From an uncultured Gammaproteobacteria bacterium (lineage in GTDB: Bacteria; Pseudomonadota; Gammaproteobacteria; PS1; Pseudothioglobaceae): DNA of 64,000 nt. The position numbers and the translations under genes are program-made. The notes beneath the pieces were generated by a model. It was not told the origin of the DNA. It was given only the letters and a program-made list of their open reading frames with translations, and searched no databases. Of the stretch, positions 25,740-35,689 are shown one piece after another. Position 1 is the stretch's first letter. The number at the start of each line of letters is the position of its first letter. The DNA is taken from NCBI GenBank assembly GCA_902606745.1, contig CACLHR010000007.1, positions 1 to 64,000 of the forward strand, written 5' to 3'.

Positions 25740-26711
25740 TTAAGATGTTCGATTCAGTGACAATTCACATAGTAGTTTGAGGGCTGATCGATATTCAGAA
25801 TCTGGAATATTTTTTAACGACTTTAGTGCTGTTTGTGATTCATTCTCTGCAATTTTTCGGGTAAATTCAAAAGCATTGACACTACAAAGAATATTGACAA
25901 TGCTATCAATATTTGATGCGCCTGCTTTTTTAATTGCCTTTCTCAGGGTCTTATTTTCAACACCAGAAGTTTTTTCGAGAGCGTAAATCATGGGCAAAGT
26001 AATCTTTCCTTCTGATAAGTCATCACCGACTTCTTTTCCCATTGTTGTCGGGTCTGATTCATAGTCAAGAGTATCGTCAATAATTTGAAAAGCTGTACCT
26101 AAATGTAATCCAAAGTCACCAAGTGAATCAATTGTCTTTTGTGTAGAATCAGATAGAAGTCCACCTATTTTGCAAGATGCTTCAAATAGGCAAGCAGTTT
26201 TTTGCTCAATAACATTAAAGTACTCTTTCTGAGAAATATTAGCATTCCTGATATTTAATAACTGTAAGACCTCTCCTTCTGCAATCTGGTTTGTTGCTTT
26301 TGAAAGGATTCTCATAATTGCCATGGAATTAGGTTCTACCATTATTTCAAATGCCCTCGAGTAAAGAAAATCACCTACTAATACGCTGGGTGCGTTTCCC
26401 CATAGCTCATTGGCTGTATCTTGTCCACGACGAATCGTTGATTCATCTACCACGTCATCATGAAGAAGTGTTGCGGTATGGATAAGCTCGATCACAACAG
26501 CCATTGCATGGTGGTCTGTACCAACATAGTTTGTAGCTCTCGCAGAGAGAAGAAGTAATAATGGTCTTAGGCGTTTACCACCAGAGGCAATAATGTAATG
26601 ACTCATTTGATTAATGAGATCAACATTTGAATTTAAACGGTCAATTAAGATTTCATCCGTCTTCTCCATATCGCTCTTCATTAGGGATTGAATTTCGCTA
26701 AAATTTTTCAT
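25740..26711 (-). CDS. ispB: Polyprenyl diphosphate synthase (IspB-type)
   Basis: A 323-residue trans-prenyltransferase with both Asp-rich motifs: LLHDDVVDESTIRRG at about 81-95 and IIDDTLDYESD. It elongates farnesyl diphosphate to the long side chain of ubiquinone or menaquinone (octaprenyl in E. coli). dxs and ispG in the same window supply its precursors by the MEP pathway. Chain length cannot be read directly. Co-directional with rlmE and the helicase gene. Confidence 0.93.
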   Translation of the reverse strand: MKNFSEIQSLMKSDMEKTDEILIDRLNSNVDLINQMSHYIIASGGKRLRPLLLLLSARATNYVGTDHHAMAVVIELIHTATLLHDDVVDESTIRRGQDTANELWGNAPSVLVGDFLYSRAFEIMVEPNSMAIMRILSKATNQIAEGEVLQLLNIRNANISQKEYFNVIEQKTACLFEASCKIGGLLSDSTQKTIDSLGDFGLHLGTAFQIIDDTLDYESDPTTMGKEVGDDLSEGKITLPMIYALEKTSGVENKTLRKAIKKAGASNIDSIVNILCSVNAFEFTRKIAENESQTALKSLKNIPDSEYRSALKLLCELSLNRTS

Positions 26712-26717
26712 AGAAAC

Positions 26718-27335
26718 TTATTTTAACTGACTTGCCAGTATATAAACTTCTTTAGATCTGGAGCGAGAAGCCCTAGGTTTTTTGATTACTACCTTTTTAA
26801 AAGTTTGTCGCACAATTTGAACGTAAGCATCAAAACCGTCTCCCTGGAAAACTTTAACTAAAAAGTGGCCGTTTGGAGTTAGTGTTTTAATTGCCATATC
26901 TAAAGCTAATTCTGCCAGATACATAGATTTTGGTTGATCAACTGATTGTTGGCCGCTTATGTTAGGCGCCATATCAGATAAAACTGTATTCATTTTTAAA
27001 TCTTTAGTTAAACTTAGAAGGGCTTCATAGAAAGACATCTCGGTGAAATCACCTTGTAGAAAGTCAACTCCAGGGATTTCTTCTATAGGCAAGATATCGC
27101 TGGCTATTATTTGACCAGTTTTTCCTACTATTTTTGCAGAAACTTGAGACCATGCTCCTGGTGCGGCACCAAGGTCAAGAACTCTATCACCCTTTGTGAG
27201 AATTTGATTTTTATCAATAATTTCAAGTAACTTATAGACTGCTCTTGATCTGTAGCCTTCTTTTTGAGCTTTTTTTACGTATTCATCATTGAAATGCTCA
27301 TGCATCCAACGACGTGAGCTTCCTTTTTTTGCCAC
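26718..27335 (-). CDS. rlmE: 23S rRNA 2'-O-methyltransferase RlmE
   Basis: A 205-residue FtsJ/RrmJ methyltransferase that methylates U2552 of 23S rRNA. The SAM motif is [13 protein letters not shown] at about 63-75. The K-D-K-E catalytic set is visible: Lys in RAVYKLLEI, Asp in SDMAPNISG, Lys in [10 protein letters not shown] and Glu near the C-terminus (KEVYI). In E. coli it precedes ftsH; here it leads a unit with ispB and a DinG-type helicase. Confidence 0.96.
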   Translation of the reverse strand: MAKKGSSRRWMHEHFNDEYVKKAQKEGYRSRAVYKLLEIIDKNQILTKGDRVLDLGAAPGAWSQVSAKIVGKTGQIIASDILPIEEIPGVDFLQGDFTEMSFYEALLSLTKDLKMNTVLSDMAPNISGQQSVDQPKSMYLAELALDMAIKTLTPNGHFLVKVFQGDGFDAYVQIVRQTFKKVVIKKPRASRSRSKEVYILASQLK

Positions 27336-27503
27336 AACTAAAAAATAGTAATAAAATATTGAAGTTATTTTATAAGAGTAAAGCTTCTAGCAAGCTTAAA
27401 TTGATTTTAAATTAGTTGAAGTTACGCCCAACGATATCAGAATTCGAAAAAAAATACTAACTGCAAATCAAAGCAAACGAGCAAGAAATTCATAAAATCT
27501 TCA

Positions 27504-27532
27504 TTGTTTTTTCTTTTTTGTGAATATATAAT
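27504..27532 (+). promoter_or_regulatory. Promoter of the RND transporter gene
   Basis: TTGTTT (27504-27509), a 17-bp spacer and a perfect TATAAT (27527-27532), 30 bases before the ATG at 27562. Confidence 0.6.
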
Positions 27533-27561
27533 CAGCCCTTTCGTATTAAAAGATAGTTTTT

Positions 27562-30500
27562 ATGGATGATATTTTAGATTTTTTAGTTAGGCAAAAAAAG
27601 TTTGCTCTAGTTTTCTCTTTTGCTTTTATTGCAATTGGTATTTTGTCTGTGGTTGGGATGCAGCGAGATCAGTTTCCTACTGTAGACTTTGAAGTGCTAA
27701 GCGTAACTACATCATACCCAGGCGCTTCCCCTGAAGATGTTGAAAAATCTGTAACAAATATCATTGAAGAAGAATTACTAAGTGTAAGTGGAATTAAAGA
27801 AATTACCTCCACCTCTCGAGAGGGTATTTCAAGCATCATTGTTACACTTGAAGCAGATCTAAAAGATGTCACAACTGTAAAAAATGATGTCCGAAATGCA
27901 ATAAACCGTGTCAAAGCTTTCCCTGAAGAGGTTACAGACTTACCTCGAGTAATCGATTTCAATGTCACTGAATTTCCAGTTATTACCATTAATATTGATA
28001 GCACATCTGGTAACTTTAACCAAGCAAGGCAAATCACAGATGAGCTTCAGGTTGCTATATCTAGGATTAAAGGTGTTGCTCAAGTTGATAACCCGAGTTA
28101 CCTTGACAGTGAAATACAAATAAAAGTTATTCCCGACAAGCTTGATAAATATAACATCTCAGTAAACGAAGTTATATCAGCGATTTCAACACGAAACGCT
28201 CGTTTTACTGTTGGTGGCAATAATCAAGAAAGTCTAGAGAAAAATATTGTAATACTCTCTGAGTTTGAAAGTATCGATGATATTAAAGATGTTGCTATCA
28301 AGTCAAGCTTTGATGGACCAGTTATAAGACTAGGAGATATTGCTGAAGTCTTTAGAGGGCAAGAAGAAGAAACTTCGATTACTCGAGTCAATGGAACTAA
28401 AGGCTTCGTCCTTCAGGTCAAAAAACAACCCCAAGCGGATATTATTAGAACTGTTAAAAGGATTAGAGAGCGTGTAGCTGAATTACAGAAAAATATTCCA
28501 GACGATATTAATATTTTTTATACTGATGACTCGTCAGAGGCAGTTGCAAATAGGCTCGAAATCATTATTAAAAATGGCTATATAGGTCTTGCTTTAGTAT
28601 TAGTCGTTCTGGGAGCTTTTCTTTCACTTAGAACAGCTTTTTGGGTTGCTGTAAGTATTCCAGTTACGCTACTTGGAACAGTATTTGGCCTTGGTCTTAC
28701 AGGTAATACAATAAACTTAATATCTCTTTCTGGATTTATTCTTGTGTTGGGTATTGTTGTCGATGATAGTATCATTATTGCTGAAAGTATTCACCACTAT
28801 AAATCCAAGGGAGGTGACCTATATAAAAATGTTGTAATGGGCTTAAAACGAGTCATTATGCCTGTTGTAACGACAATAATTTCAACGATGCTTGTTATGT
28901 CTTCGTTTTTTCTCATGTCAGGCATTTTGGGTAAGTTTATCTACGTTTTACCAGTCGTTGTTATTTTTGCTCTTGGTATATCTTTTTTAGAAATCACTTT
29001 TGCTCTTCCGGCACACTTGTCAACAACTAAAGTCGAAAAACAAAGGACTTGGTTTATACCTGTAGAAAATTTTTACAATAGATTCATGCACTATGGTTTG
29101 AGATGGAGATATTTAATTGTCCCTATATTTATCGCTTTGCTTGTTTACACATCATTTTTTGCATTTAAAAATATTCCATTTAATTTGTTTCCTTCGAGAG
29201 GAGCAACAGTTATGTTTGCTAACATTGAGGCACCAAATGGGAGCTCTGCGGCTTACACTGAAAAAATAGTTATTGATGTTGAGAATCTTATTGTCAGCGA
29301 AATTGGTGAAGATCTTAAGTCCTATACAAGCACCATTGGTAGCTACTTTACAAATAGGGCCAATATTGAGATTGCTCTTACACCAACGAGTGATAGGGAG
29401 AGGGCAGCTGAAGATATGCAAGAAAAACTCAAAGTCTTAGTGGAAGATGTTGAAGGTGCAGAAAAAATTCGTATATCACTATTAAGACCTGGACCGCCAC
29501 AAGGAGCAGATATTGAAGTAACCCTTGTATCTGAGAATGATGCTCAGCGAGATCTTGCTGCTGATAGACTTGAGGAAATACTGAAATCAATTAATGGTGT
29601 CGATAATATCAATCGTAATGATGAGATTGGTAAGCCGAGAATCGAAACAGTTCTTGATTTTGATGAAATGGCACGCTTAGGTGTTGATTACTCAGCTGTA
29701 TATCGTCATCTTAGAACGGCTTTTTCTGGCTCTTACGTTACTGATGCCACTATCGCTGGAAAAGATGAGGATGTTAGGATTTATATTGGTAATGGCTCAA
29801 ACACTGAAAACTTTATTAAGAATACTACTATAAAGAACCGACAAGGAAACTCAATACCAATGAGTCAGTTTTCAACGCTAAGAGAGATTGAAGGTGAGCC
29901 AGACTATAATCATTTAGACGGAGATCGATCAATCAAATTAACTGCGAGTATTGCTGATGGACGTCCTAGGGGAAGACCAAGTAAAGTTGAGCAAGATCAA
30001 AAACTTGATGAGGGTCAATCTCTCAACAAAAAGCCTGAAGAGGCTCCAAAAGTTAGCAGAGGACCACCACCTTCTAAGACAATTATATTGGCAAAGGCTT
30101 TAAAAGAACTTAATGCATCAGTTGACTTCCCTCAAGTATCTATCATAACCTCGGGTGGAGCGCAGGAGTCAATTGAATCCTTACAAGATTTTCTGAGGGC
30201 TTTTGTCGTAGCAATTGTTGGTATTTTCCTTCTTCTCGCTATACTTTTTAATTCATACTCTCAACCCATGCTGGTATTGGCTGCTGTTCCATTTTCTTTG
30301 ATTGGGGTTGTGTGGGCTTTTTATTTTCATGGAGAACCGCTGAGTTTCTTTGCTCTAACAGGCTCATTAGCACTGATGGGGGTTATTGTTAACGACTCCT
30401 TGGTAATGGTTAGTCACCTTAACTATTTAAAAGAAAAAAGTGCTGCATTGGAAGATAAGATAGTTTGGATTGCTAGAGGTGCTCGTGATCGTCTTCGACC

Positions 30501-30732
30501 AGTAGTTTTGACGACACTTACAACAATGGCCGGTGTTTTACCACTTGCCTATGGAATAGGGGGTACAGATGTATTTTTACAACCTATGGTTCTTGCTTTA
30601 GGCTATGGTTTAATCTTCGGAACTTTTTTAACCTTAATTCTATTACCTTGTATGTATTTGATGAATTACGATTTTATAAATATGCTTGGAAGAATTAAAA
30701 CAAGGTTCTCTAGAAAGAAGGCAGCTGCTTAG
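27562..30732 (+). CDS. RND-family efflux permease (AcrB-like), orphan
   Basis: A 1056-residue inner-membrane RND pump with the twofold layout of 12 helices and two large periplasmic loops. Helix 4 has the paired Asp (VLGIVVDDSIIIAES). Helix 10 reads MGVIVNDSLVMV, where AcrB has the proton-relay Lys940, so the relay is of a different type. A low-complexity Pro/Lys/Gln insert (about residues 795-835, coded by 29959-30080) interrupts the second periplasmic loop. No membrane fusion protein or TolC-type gene is next to it. The substrate is unknown. Its stop abuts the ruvA stop on the other strand. Confidence 0.88.
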   Translation: MDDILDFLVRQKKFALVFSFAFIAIGILSVVGMQRDQFPTVDFEVLSVTTSYPGASPEDVEKSVTNIIEEELLSVSGIKEITSTSREGISSIIVTLEADLKDVTTVKNDVRNAINRVKAFPEEVTDLPRVIDFNVTEFPVITINIDSTSGNFNQARQITDELQVAISRIKGVAQVDNPSYLDSEIQIKVIPDKLDKYNISVNEVISAISTRNARFTVGGNNQESLEKNIVILSEFESIDDIKDVAIKSSFDGPVIRLGDIAEVFRGQEEETSITRVNGTKGFVLQVKKQPQADIIRTVKRIRERVAELQKNIPDDINIFYTDDSSEAVANRLEIIIKNGYIGLALVLVVLGAFLSLRTAFWVAVSIPVTLLGTVFGLGLTGNTINLISLSGFILVLGIVVDDSIIIAESIHHYKSKGGDLYKNVVMGLKRVIMPVVTTIISTMLVMSSFFLMSGILGKFIYVLPVVVIFALGISFLEITFALPAHLSTTKVEKQRTWFIPVENFYNRFMHYGLRWRYLIVPIFIALLVYTSFFAFKNIPFNLFPSRGATVMFANIEAPNGSSAAYTEKIVIDVENLIVSEIGEDLKSYTSTIGSYFTNRANIEIALTPTSDRERAAEDMQEKLKVLVEDVEGAEKIRISLLRPGPPQGADIEVTLVSENDAQRDLAADRLEEILKSINGVDNINRNDEIGKPRIETVLDFDEMARLGVDYSAVYRHLRTAFSGSYVTDATIAGKDEDVRIYIGNGSNTENFIKNTTIKNRQGNSIPMSQFSTLREIEGEPDYNHLDGDRSIKLTASIADGRPRGRPSKVEQDQKLDEGQSLNKKPEEAPKVSRGPPPSKTIILAKALKELNASVDFPQVSIITSGGAQESIESLQDFLRAFVVAIVGIFLLLAILFNSYSQPMLVLAAVPFSLIGVVWAFYFHGEPLSFFALTGSLALMGVIVNDSLVMVSHLNYLKEKSAALEDKIVWIARGARDRLRPVVLTTLTTMAGVLPLAYGIGGTDVFLQPMVLALGYGLIFGTFLTLILLPCMYLMNYDFINMLGRIKTRFSRKKAAA

Positions 30733-31326
30733 TTATTTGTTCTGAAGTGCTAGACGGATTAGCTGTTCTGTTGAGAGGTTCTGGTCGTCAATTGCTGAAA
30801 TCATTTTGTTGGCCTCTTTTACCTTAAATCCAAGAGATTGTAGTGCCGCTAAGGCTTGCTTTGCATTTGGATTAGAACTCGTTTTATGATGCATTGTTGA
30901 AGTTGAAGTGTTAAGCAATTCCACCTTATCAAGCCTATCTTGAAGTTCAACTATGAGTTTCAGTGCTGTCTTTTTTCCAATCCCAGGAGTTTTTGCCAAA
31001 AGATCTGCATCTTCTCTAATAATGCAATCAACAAGAGACGATACTGTAAGATGCGAAAGTATGGCGAGTGCAACCTTAGGTCCAACACCGTTCACTCTTA
31101 TTAACTCCCTAAACATGTTCTTTTCATCCTTTGAGATAAAGCCAAACAATGTATGTGAGTCCTCTTTAATGCTCAAATGAGTGTAAAGTAAAATGTCTTC
31201 AGTTGAATTGTCTAGTTGGTAGAAGGTGGACATAGGGCAAAGCAGTTCGTAACCAATACCGCCAACCTCTAAAAGAACTTCTGGAGGATTCTTGCTAATA
31301 ATTTGACCTTTTAGTTGACCAATCAT
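30733..31326 (-). CDS. ruvA: Holliday junction DNA-binding protein RuvA
   Basis: A 197-residue protein with the N-terminal OB fold ([14 protein letters not shown]), two helix-hairpin-helix motifs ([11 protein letters not shown] and [16 protein letters not shown]), an acidic-pin region, and the C-terminal RuvB-binding domain ([18 protein letters not shown]). It recognises Holliday junctions and recruits RuvB. Here it sits behind leuCD, overlapping leuD by 4 bases, instead of next to ruvC/ruvB. Confidence 0.95.
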   Translation of the reverse strand: MIGQLKGQIISKNPPEVLLEVGGIGYELLCPMSTFYQLDNSTEDILLYTHLSIKEDSHTLFGFISKDEKNMFRELIRVNGVGPKVALAILSHLTVSSLVDCIIREDADLLAKTPGIGKKTALKLIVELQDRLDKVELLNTSTSTMHHKTSSNPNAKQALAALQSLGFKVKEANKMISAIDDQNLSTEQLIRLALQNK

Positions 31327-31937
31327 AACCAGGGGTATTTTTTAAAATACTCTGCCTCAAATGAACGAATCTGGTCCTCATACTGCAAAGTTAAACCAAT
31401 ATCATCTAGGCCATTGATGAGTCTGCGTTTTCGCTCAGCATCAACTTCAAAATTATAGATGTTTTCTTCTGTTTTAACAGTTTGCTCTTCTAGGTTGATT
31501 ACAATTTCACCTTGGTATCCAAACAAAGCATCTACAATTTCACTACTTAAAACAATTGGTAGAATGCCATTTTTAAAGCAATTATTGTAGAAAATGTCAG
31601 CAAAACTGGGCGCAATAATAGCGCGAAATCCGAAATCTTCCAACGCCCAGGGGGCATGTTCTCTAGATGATCCACACCCAAAGTTTCTTCTCGTTAAGAG
31701 AATTTGAGCACCCTTATATTTTGGATTATTGAGAACAAAGTCAGGGTTGATTGGGCGTTTAGAGTTATCCATGCCAACCTCACCATGGTCGAGGTAACGC
31801 CACTCATCAAACAAGTTGGGACCAAAACCGCTACGTTTTATCGACTTTAGAAATTGCTTTGGAATGATTGCGTCAGTATCAATGTTGGCACGATCAAGTG
31901 GCATTGTGATGGAAGATAGAGTGGCAAATCTTTTCAT
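31323..31937 (-). CDS. leuD: 3-isopropylmalate dehydratase small subunit
   Basis: A 204-residue small subunit of isopropylmalate isomerase (leucine pathway). Aconitase-type swivel-domain motifs are present: [11 protein letters not shown] near residue 21 and [15 protein letters not shown] at about 84-98. It starts 2 bases after leuC and overlaps ruvA, so leuC-leuD-ruvA is one translationally coupled unit. leuA and leuB are not in the window. Confidence 0.96.
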   Translation of the reverse strand: MKRFATLSSITMPLDRANIDTDAIIPKQFLKSIKRSGFGPNLFDEWRYLDHGEVGMDNSKRPINPDFVLNNPKYKGAQILLTRRNFGCGSSREHAPWALEDFGFRAIIAPSFADIFYNNCFKNGILPIVLSSEIVDALFGYQGEIVINLEEQTVKTEENIYNFEVDAERKRRLINGLDDIGLTLQYEDQIRSFEAEYFKKYPWL

Positions 31938-31939
31938 AA

Positions 31940-33337
31940 TTAAACCCCTGAAATGTGACCTGCAATGGCACTTGCCGCGGCAATTGCTGGGCTAACTAAA
32001 TGGGTAAAGGACCCCTGTCCTTGTCTACCTTCAAAGTTTCTATTTGAGGTGCTTGCACATCGTTCACCTATTTCAAGCCTGTCGGCATTCATTGCGAGAC
32101 ACATTGAACAGCCTGGTTCGCGCCACTCAAAACCAGCATCAGTAAATATTTGATCAAGTCCCTCAGCTTCAGCCTGTTGTTTTACAAGGCCTGAGCCGGG
32201 AACAACAAGTGCAAGTTTAACGTTATTTGCAATTTTCTTGCCTTTGGCAACTGCAGCAGCTGAGCGTAAATCTTCAATTCGTGAGTTTGTACAAGAGCCG
32301 ATAAAAACTTTGTCAATTGCAACAGAACTCATCGAAGTATTGGGCTTCAAATGGATATAATTTAATGCATTTCTAATACTTTCAGCTTTGACAGGATCAA
32401 CTTCTTTTTCAGGGTCAGGCGTTGAGCCATTGATGTCGACTACCATTTCTGGTGAGGTCCCCCAAGTTACTTGTGGCTTAACAAGGGAAGCATCTATTAA
32501 GATTGTTTCATCAAAATGAGCGCCTTCGTCACTATGTAGCGTTTCCCAATAAGCAACAGCTAAATCCCAGTTTTCTCCTGTAGGTGTAAATGGCCTTCCT
32601 TTAACGTATTCTATGGTCTTTTCGTCAACAGCAACCATGCCAACCTTTGCACCAGCTTCGATTGACATATTACACAATGTCATTCTGCCTTCGATACTCA
32701 TATTCTCGATTGCTGTACCACAAAATTCAATAGCATAACCTGTAGCGCCAGCTGTGCCAATTTCACCAATTACATAAAGTGCAATATCTTTAGCACTGAT
32801 ATGTTTTCCTAAGTTTCCATTCACTTCAATTTTCAGATTTTTGGCTTTGCTTTGCCAAAGACAACCTGTGGCAAGGACATGTTCAACCTCTGAAGTGCCA
32901 ATACCAAAAGCAAGTGCACCTAATGCCCCATGAGTTGTGGTATGCGAGTCACCACACACAATAGTCATACCAGGTAGAGTTGCCCCTTGTTCTGGTCCAA
33001 TAACATGGACGATGCCTTGACGGATATCATTCATTTGAATTTCATTGATTTCGAAAGTTTCACAATTTTTGTCCAAGGTCTCAACTTGCAATCTGGAAAT
33101 AGGATCACTAATACTACTAACACCATTTGATCTTTCAGTTGTTGGGACATTGTGATCGGGCACTGCTAAGTTGGCTTTATTTCGCCAAGGTTTTCTTCCT
33201 GACATTGTTAGTCCCTCAAATGCCTGCGGGGAGGTTACTTCGTGGATAAGTTGGCGATCAATATAAATAAGAGTGGCGCCATCTTGTTCTCGAACCACGT
33301 GTGCACCCATAAGTTTGTCATAGAGTGTTTGAGCCAT
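31940..33337 (-). CDS. leuC: 3-isopropylmalate dehydratase large subunit
   Basis: A 465-residue Fe-S subunit that interconverts 2- and 3-isopropylmalate with LeuD. The cluster ligands are in [14 protein letters not shown] and [11 protein letters not shown]; the substrate region [20 protein letters not shown] is at about 128-147. It leads the leuC-leuD-ruvA unit and is divergent from the amidotransferase gene at 33474. Confidence 0.97.
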   Translation of the reverse strand: MAQTLYDKLMGAHVVREQDGATLIYIDRQLIHEVTSPQAFEGLTMSGRKPWRNKANLAVPDHNVPTTERSNGVSSISDPISRLQVETLDKNCETFEINEIQMNDIRQGIVHVIGPEQGATLPGMTIVCGDSHTTTHGALGALAFGIGTSEVEHVLATGCLWQSKAKNLKIEVNGNLGKHISAKDIALYVIGEIGTAGATGYAIEFCGTAIENMSIEGRMTLCNMSIEAGAKVGMVAVDEKTIEYVKGRPFTPTGENWDLAVAYWETLHSDEGAHFDETILIDASLVKPQVTWGTSPEMVVDINGSTPDPEKEVDPVKAESIRNALNYIHLKPNTSMSSVAIDKVFIGSCTNSRIEDLRSAAAVAKGKKIANNVKLALVVPGSGLVKQQAEAEGLDQIFTDAGFEWREPGCSMCLAMNADRLEIGERCASTSNRNFEGRQGQGSFTHLVSPAIAAASAIAGHISGV

Positions 33338-33473
33338 TATTCATAAGCAATACTTGATAAAATGACCATTTTACAGTGCTACATTAACCCACAATATAGA
33401 AATATGGAACAGGTATTTAAGTTAATAGATAATAGATTTATCCTTTTTTTGAATATTTAAGGTCTTATATTTT

Positions 33474-35246
33474 ATGTGCGGTATTTGTGGCCAGTTTCGT
33501 TTCGATGGAGAAAACGTTTCTCCAAAGTCTATCACTAGTATGATGTCTAAACTAGCTAGAAGAGGACCTGACTCAAACGGTAAATGGCTTGAAAGTAATA
33601 TTGGTTTCGGCCATCAACGCTTAAGTATTATTGATTTATCAAGCCATGGCAACCAACCCATGGTGGACGATCTTCTTAAATTAACACTGGTTTTTAATGG
33701 AACGATTTATAACTATAAATCACTTCGTAGCGAGTTAATCGGCAAAGGTTATTCATTTTCTTCACATTCTGATACCGAAGTCATCATCAAGGCTTACCAT
33801 TACTGGGGTGAAGATTGCGTCAAGTATTTTGATGGCATGTTTGCCTTTTGTATGTGGGACAAATCTAATCAGAAGCTGTTTATTGCTCGTGATCGAATAG
33901 GCATCAAACCTCTCTACTATAATTTATCCAATAAAGCATTTACTTTTGCTTCTAATTCACAGGCTTTATTAACTCAAGAGCTTGATAAAAGTGTTAACCC
34001 TATTGCATTACAGCAGCAGTTATCTCTTCATGGAGTTGTGCCAGCTCCAAATACGGTTATAAATGGTATTCAAAAAGTAAAACCTGCAACAGTTATAACA
34101 ATAAATACAAAAGGAATATTAAAAGAAACAACATACTGGCATCCTAATGCTAATAGACCTAAAAGAAATCTTTCGGACGAAGACTACATTGAAAAAGCTC
34201 ACGAATTATTGACCAAAGCTGTTACAAAAAGAATGGCTGCTGCAGATGTTCCTATCGGAGTTTTGTTGTCTGGCGGACTAGATTCTTCTCTTCTTGTGGC
34301 AATACTTAAAGAGGCAGGGCATGAAGATATTCGTACCTTTTCTATTGGATTTGAAGATATTGATAATGAAGCTGGGAGTGAGTTTGAGTATTCAGACCAA
34401 ATCGTTTCAAAGTTTAAAACCCAGCACCAAAAATATGTTGTTAGCAATGCAGAGGTATTACCTAGGTTGTCAGAAGCAGTAATGAATATGGCCGAGCCAA
34501 TGGTAGGTCAAGATGCTATCGCTTTTTATTTACTTTCTGAACAGGTGTCAAAGCATATCAAGGTAGTTTTGTCTGGACAAGGTGCAGATGAAGCATTTGC
34601 CGGCTATTTTTGGTACCCAAGAATGGCAACTGAGAAGGGTGATGAGATTGAAAGATTTTCTAAACACTATGTAGACAGACCTCATGAAGAGTATTTGCAA
34701 GCTGTCATGCCAACTTACCAAGGCGATAACCATACCTCCAACTGGCTAAACAAAGAGTTTGGAAAAACGGGAGCTGATTCATTTATTGATAAAGTTTTTC
34801 GTACTGACATCACTAAGTTAATTGTTGATGATCCAGTCAAACGAGTAGATAACATGACAATGGCTTGGGGGCTTGAAGCACGTGTACCCTTTTTGGATAC
34901 CGAGCTGGTTGAGTGGGCGTTAAAGATGCCAGCAAACTTAAAGATGAAAGAAGAAGGGAAGTACCCACTAAAGAAAATCGCAAGAGATCTTCTTCCCAGT
35001 TCAGTAATTGATCGAAAAAAAGGCTATTTCCCGATGCCAGCTCTGAAGCATGTTCAGGGTGATTTTTTAGAATTTATGTCTGATATACTTACATCCAGTG
35101 CTTGCCTCAATCGAGGTGTATTTAATCAAAATTATGTCGAAAAAGTTATTAATTCACCTAGAGACTACATGACTGCTTTGAATGGCTCTAGACTTTGGCA
35201 TTTGGCATTATTTGAGTTTTGGATGCAAATTAATGTAGATAGGTAA
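33474..35246 (+). CDS. Asparagine synthetase-family amidotransferase (NAGGN synthase-like)
   Basis: A 590-residue enzyme with an N-terminal class II glutaminase domain (nucleophile Cys2 in [12 protein letters not shown], then RRGPD) and a C-terminal synthetase domain with the PP-loop [11 protein letters not shown] at about 263-273. Length and the phrases [11 protein letters not shown] and [14 protein letters not shown] resemble N-acetylglutaminylglutamine amidotransferases, which make the osmolyte NAGGN, rather than E. coli AsnB. The acetyltransferase partner (Ngg) expected for NAGGN is absent here; rnhA follows 5 bases later. Plain asparagine synthetase remains possible. Confidence 0.75.
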   Translation: MCGICGQFRFDGENVSPKSITSMMSKLARRGPDSNGKWLESNIGFGHQRLSIIDLSSHGNQPMVDDLLKLTLVFNGTIYNYKSLRSELIGKGYSFSSHSDTEVIIKAYHYWGEDCVKYFDGMFAFCMWDKSNQKLFIARDRIGIKPLYYNLSNKAFTFASNSQALLTQELDKSVNPIALQQQLSLHGVVPAPNTVINGIQKVKPATVITINTKGILKETTYWHPNANRPKRNLSDEDYIEKAHELLTKAVTKRMAAADVPIGVLLSGGLDSSLLVAILKEAGHEDIRTFSIGFEDIDNEAGSEFEYSDQIVSKFKTQHQKYVVSNAEVLPRLSEAVMNMAEPMVGQDAIAFYLLSEQVSKHIKVVLSGQGADEAFAGYFWYPRMATEKGDEIERFSKHYVDRPHEEYLQAVMPTYQGDNHTSNWLNKEFGKTGADSFIDKVFRTDITKLIVDDPVKRVDNMTMAWGLEARVPFLDTELVEWALKMPANLKMKEEGKYPLKKIARDLLPSSVIDRKKGYFPMPALKHVQGDFLEFMSDILTSSACLNRGVFNQNYVEKVINSPRDYMTALNGSRLWHLALFEFWMQINVDR

Positions 35247-35251
35247 TACTT

Positions 35252-35689
35252 ATGGAAAAAATCGTTATCTATACCGATGGTGGTTGCCGTGGCAATCCAG
35301 GCATTGGTGGTTGGGGTGTTTGGTTGCGTTACAAAGACATTGACAAAAAATTAAAGGGTGCAGAGTTAAATACAACCAACAATAAGATGGAACTCACGGC
35401 GTCTATAAGAGCATTGCAAAGTCTTAAATCAAACGATATTACAGTCGACTTATATACTGACTCCAAGTATGTTATTCAAGGTATCAATGAATGGATTGAG
35501 GGTTGGAAGGCAAAAGGCTGGAAAACCGCAAACAAGAAACCGGTTAAAAATGTTGATTTATGGAAGGAATTAGATGCTCTTAATCAAGAGTTTTCTGTGA
35601 ATTGGCATTGGGTGAAAGGGCATAGCGATGACCCTGGAAATGACATGGCGGACCTTTTAGCTAACCAAGCTATGGATGAAATTAGTTAA
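35252..35689 (+). CDS. rnhA: Ribonuclease HI
   Basis: A 145-residue RNase HI that cuts RNA in RNA-DNA hybrids. The DEDD active site is intact: Asp in [12 protein letters not shown] (about residue 8), Glu in NKMELTA, Asp in LYTDSKYV and Asp in [10 protein letters not shown]. The basic-protrusion region [16 protein letters not shown] is present. It overlaps the autotransporter start by 14 bases. The frequent partner dnaQ is at the other end of the window. Confidence 0.96.
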   Translation: MEKIVIYTDGGCRGNPGIGGWGVWLRYKDIDKKLKGAELNTTNNKMELTASIRALQSLKSNDITVDLYTDSKYVIQGINEWIEGWKAKGWKTANKKPVKNVDLWKELDALNQEFSVNWHWVKGHSDDPGNDMADLLANQAMDEIS

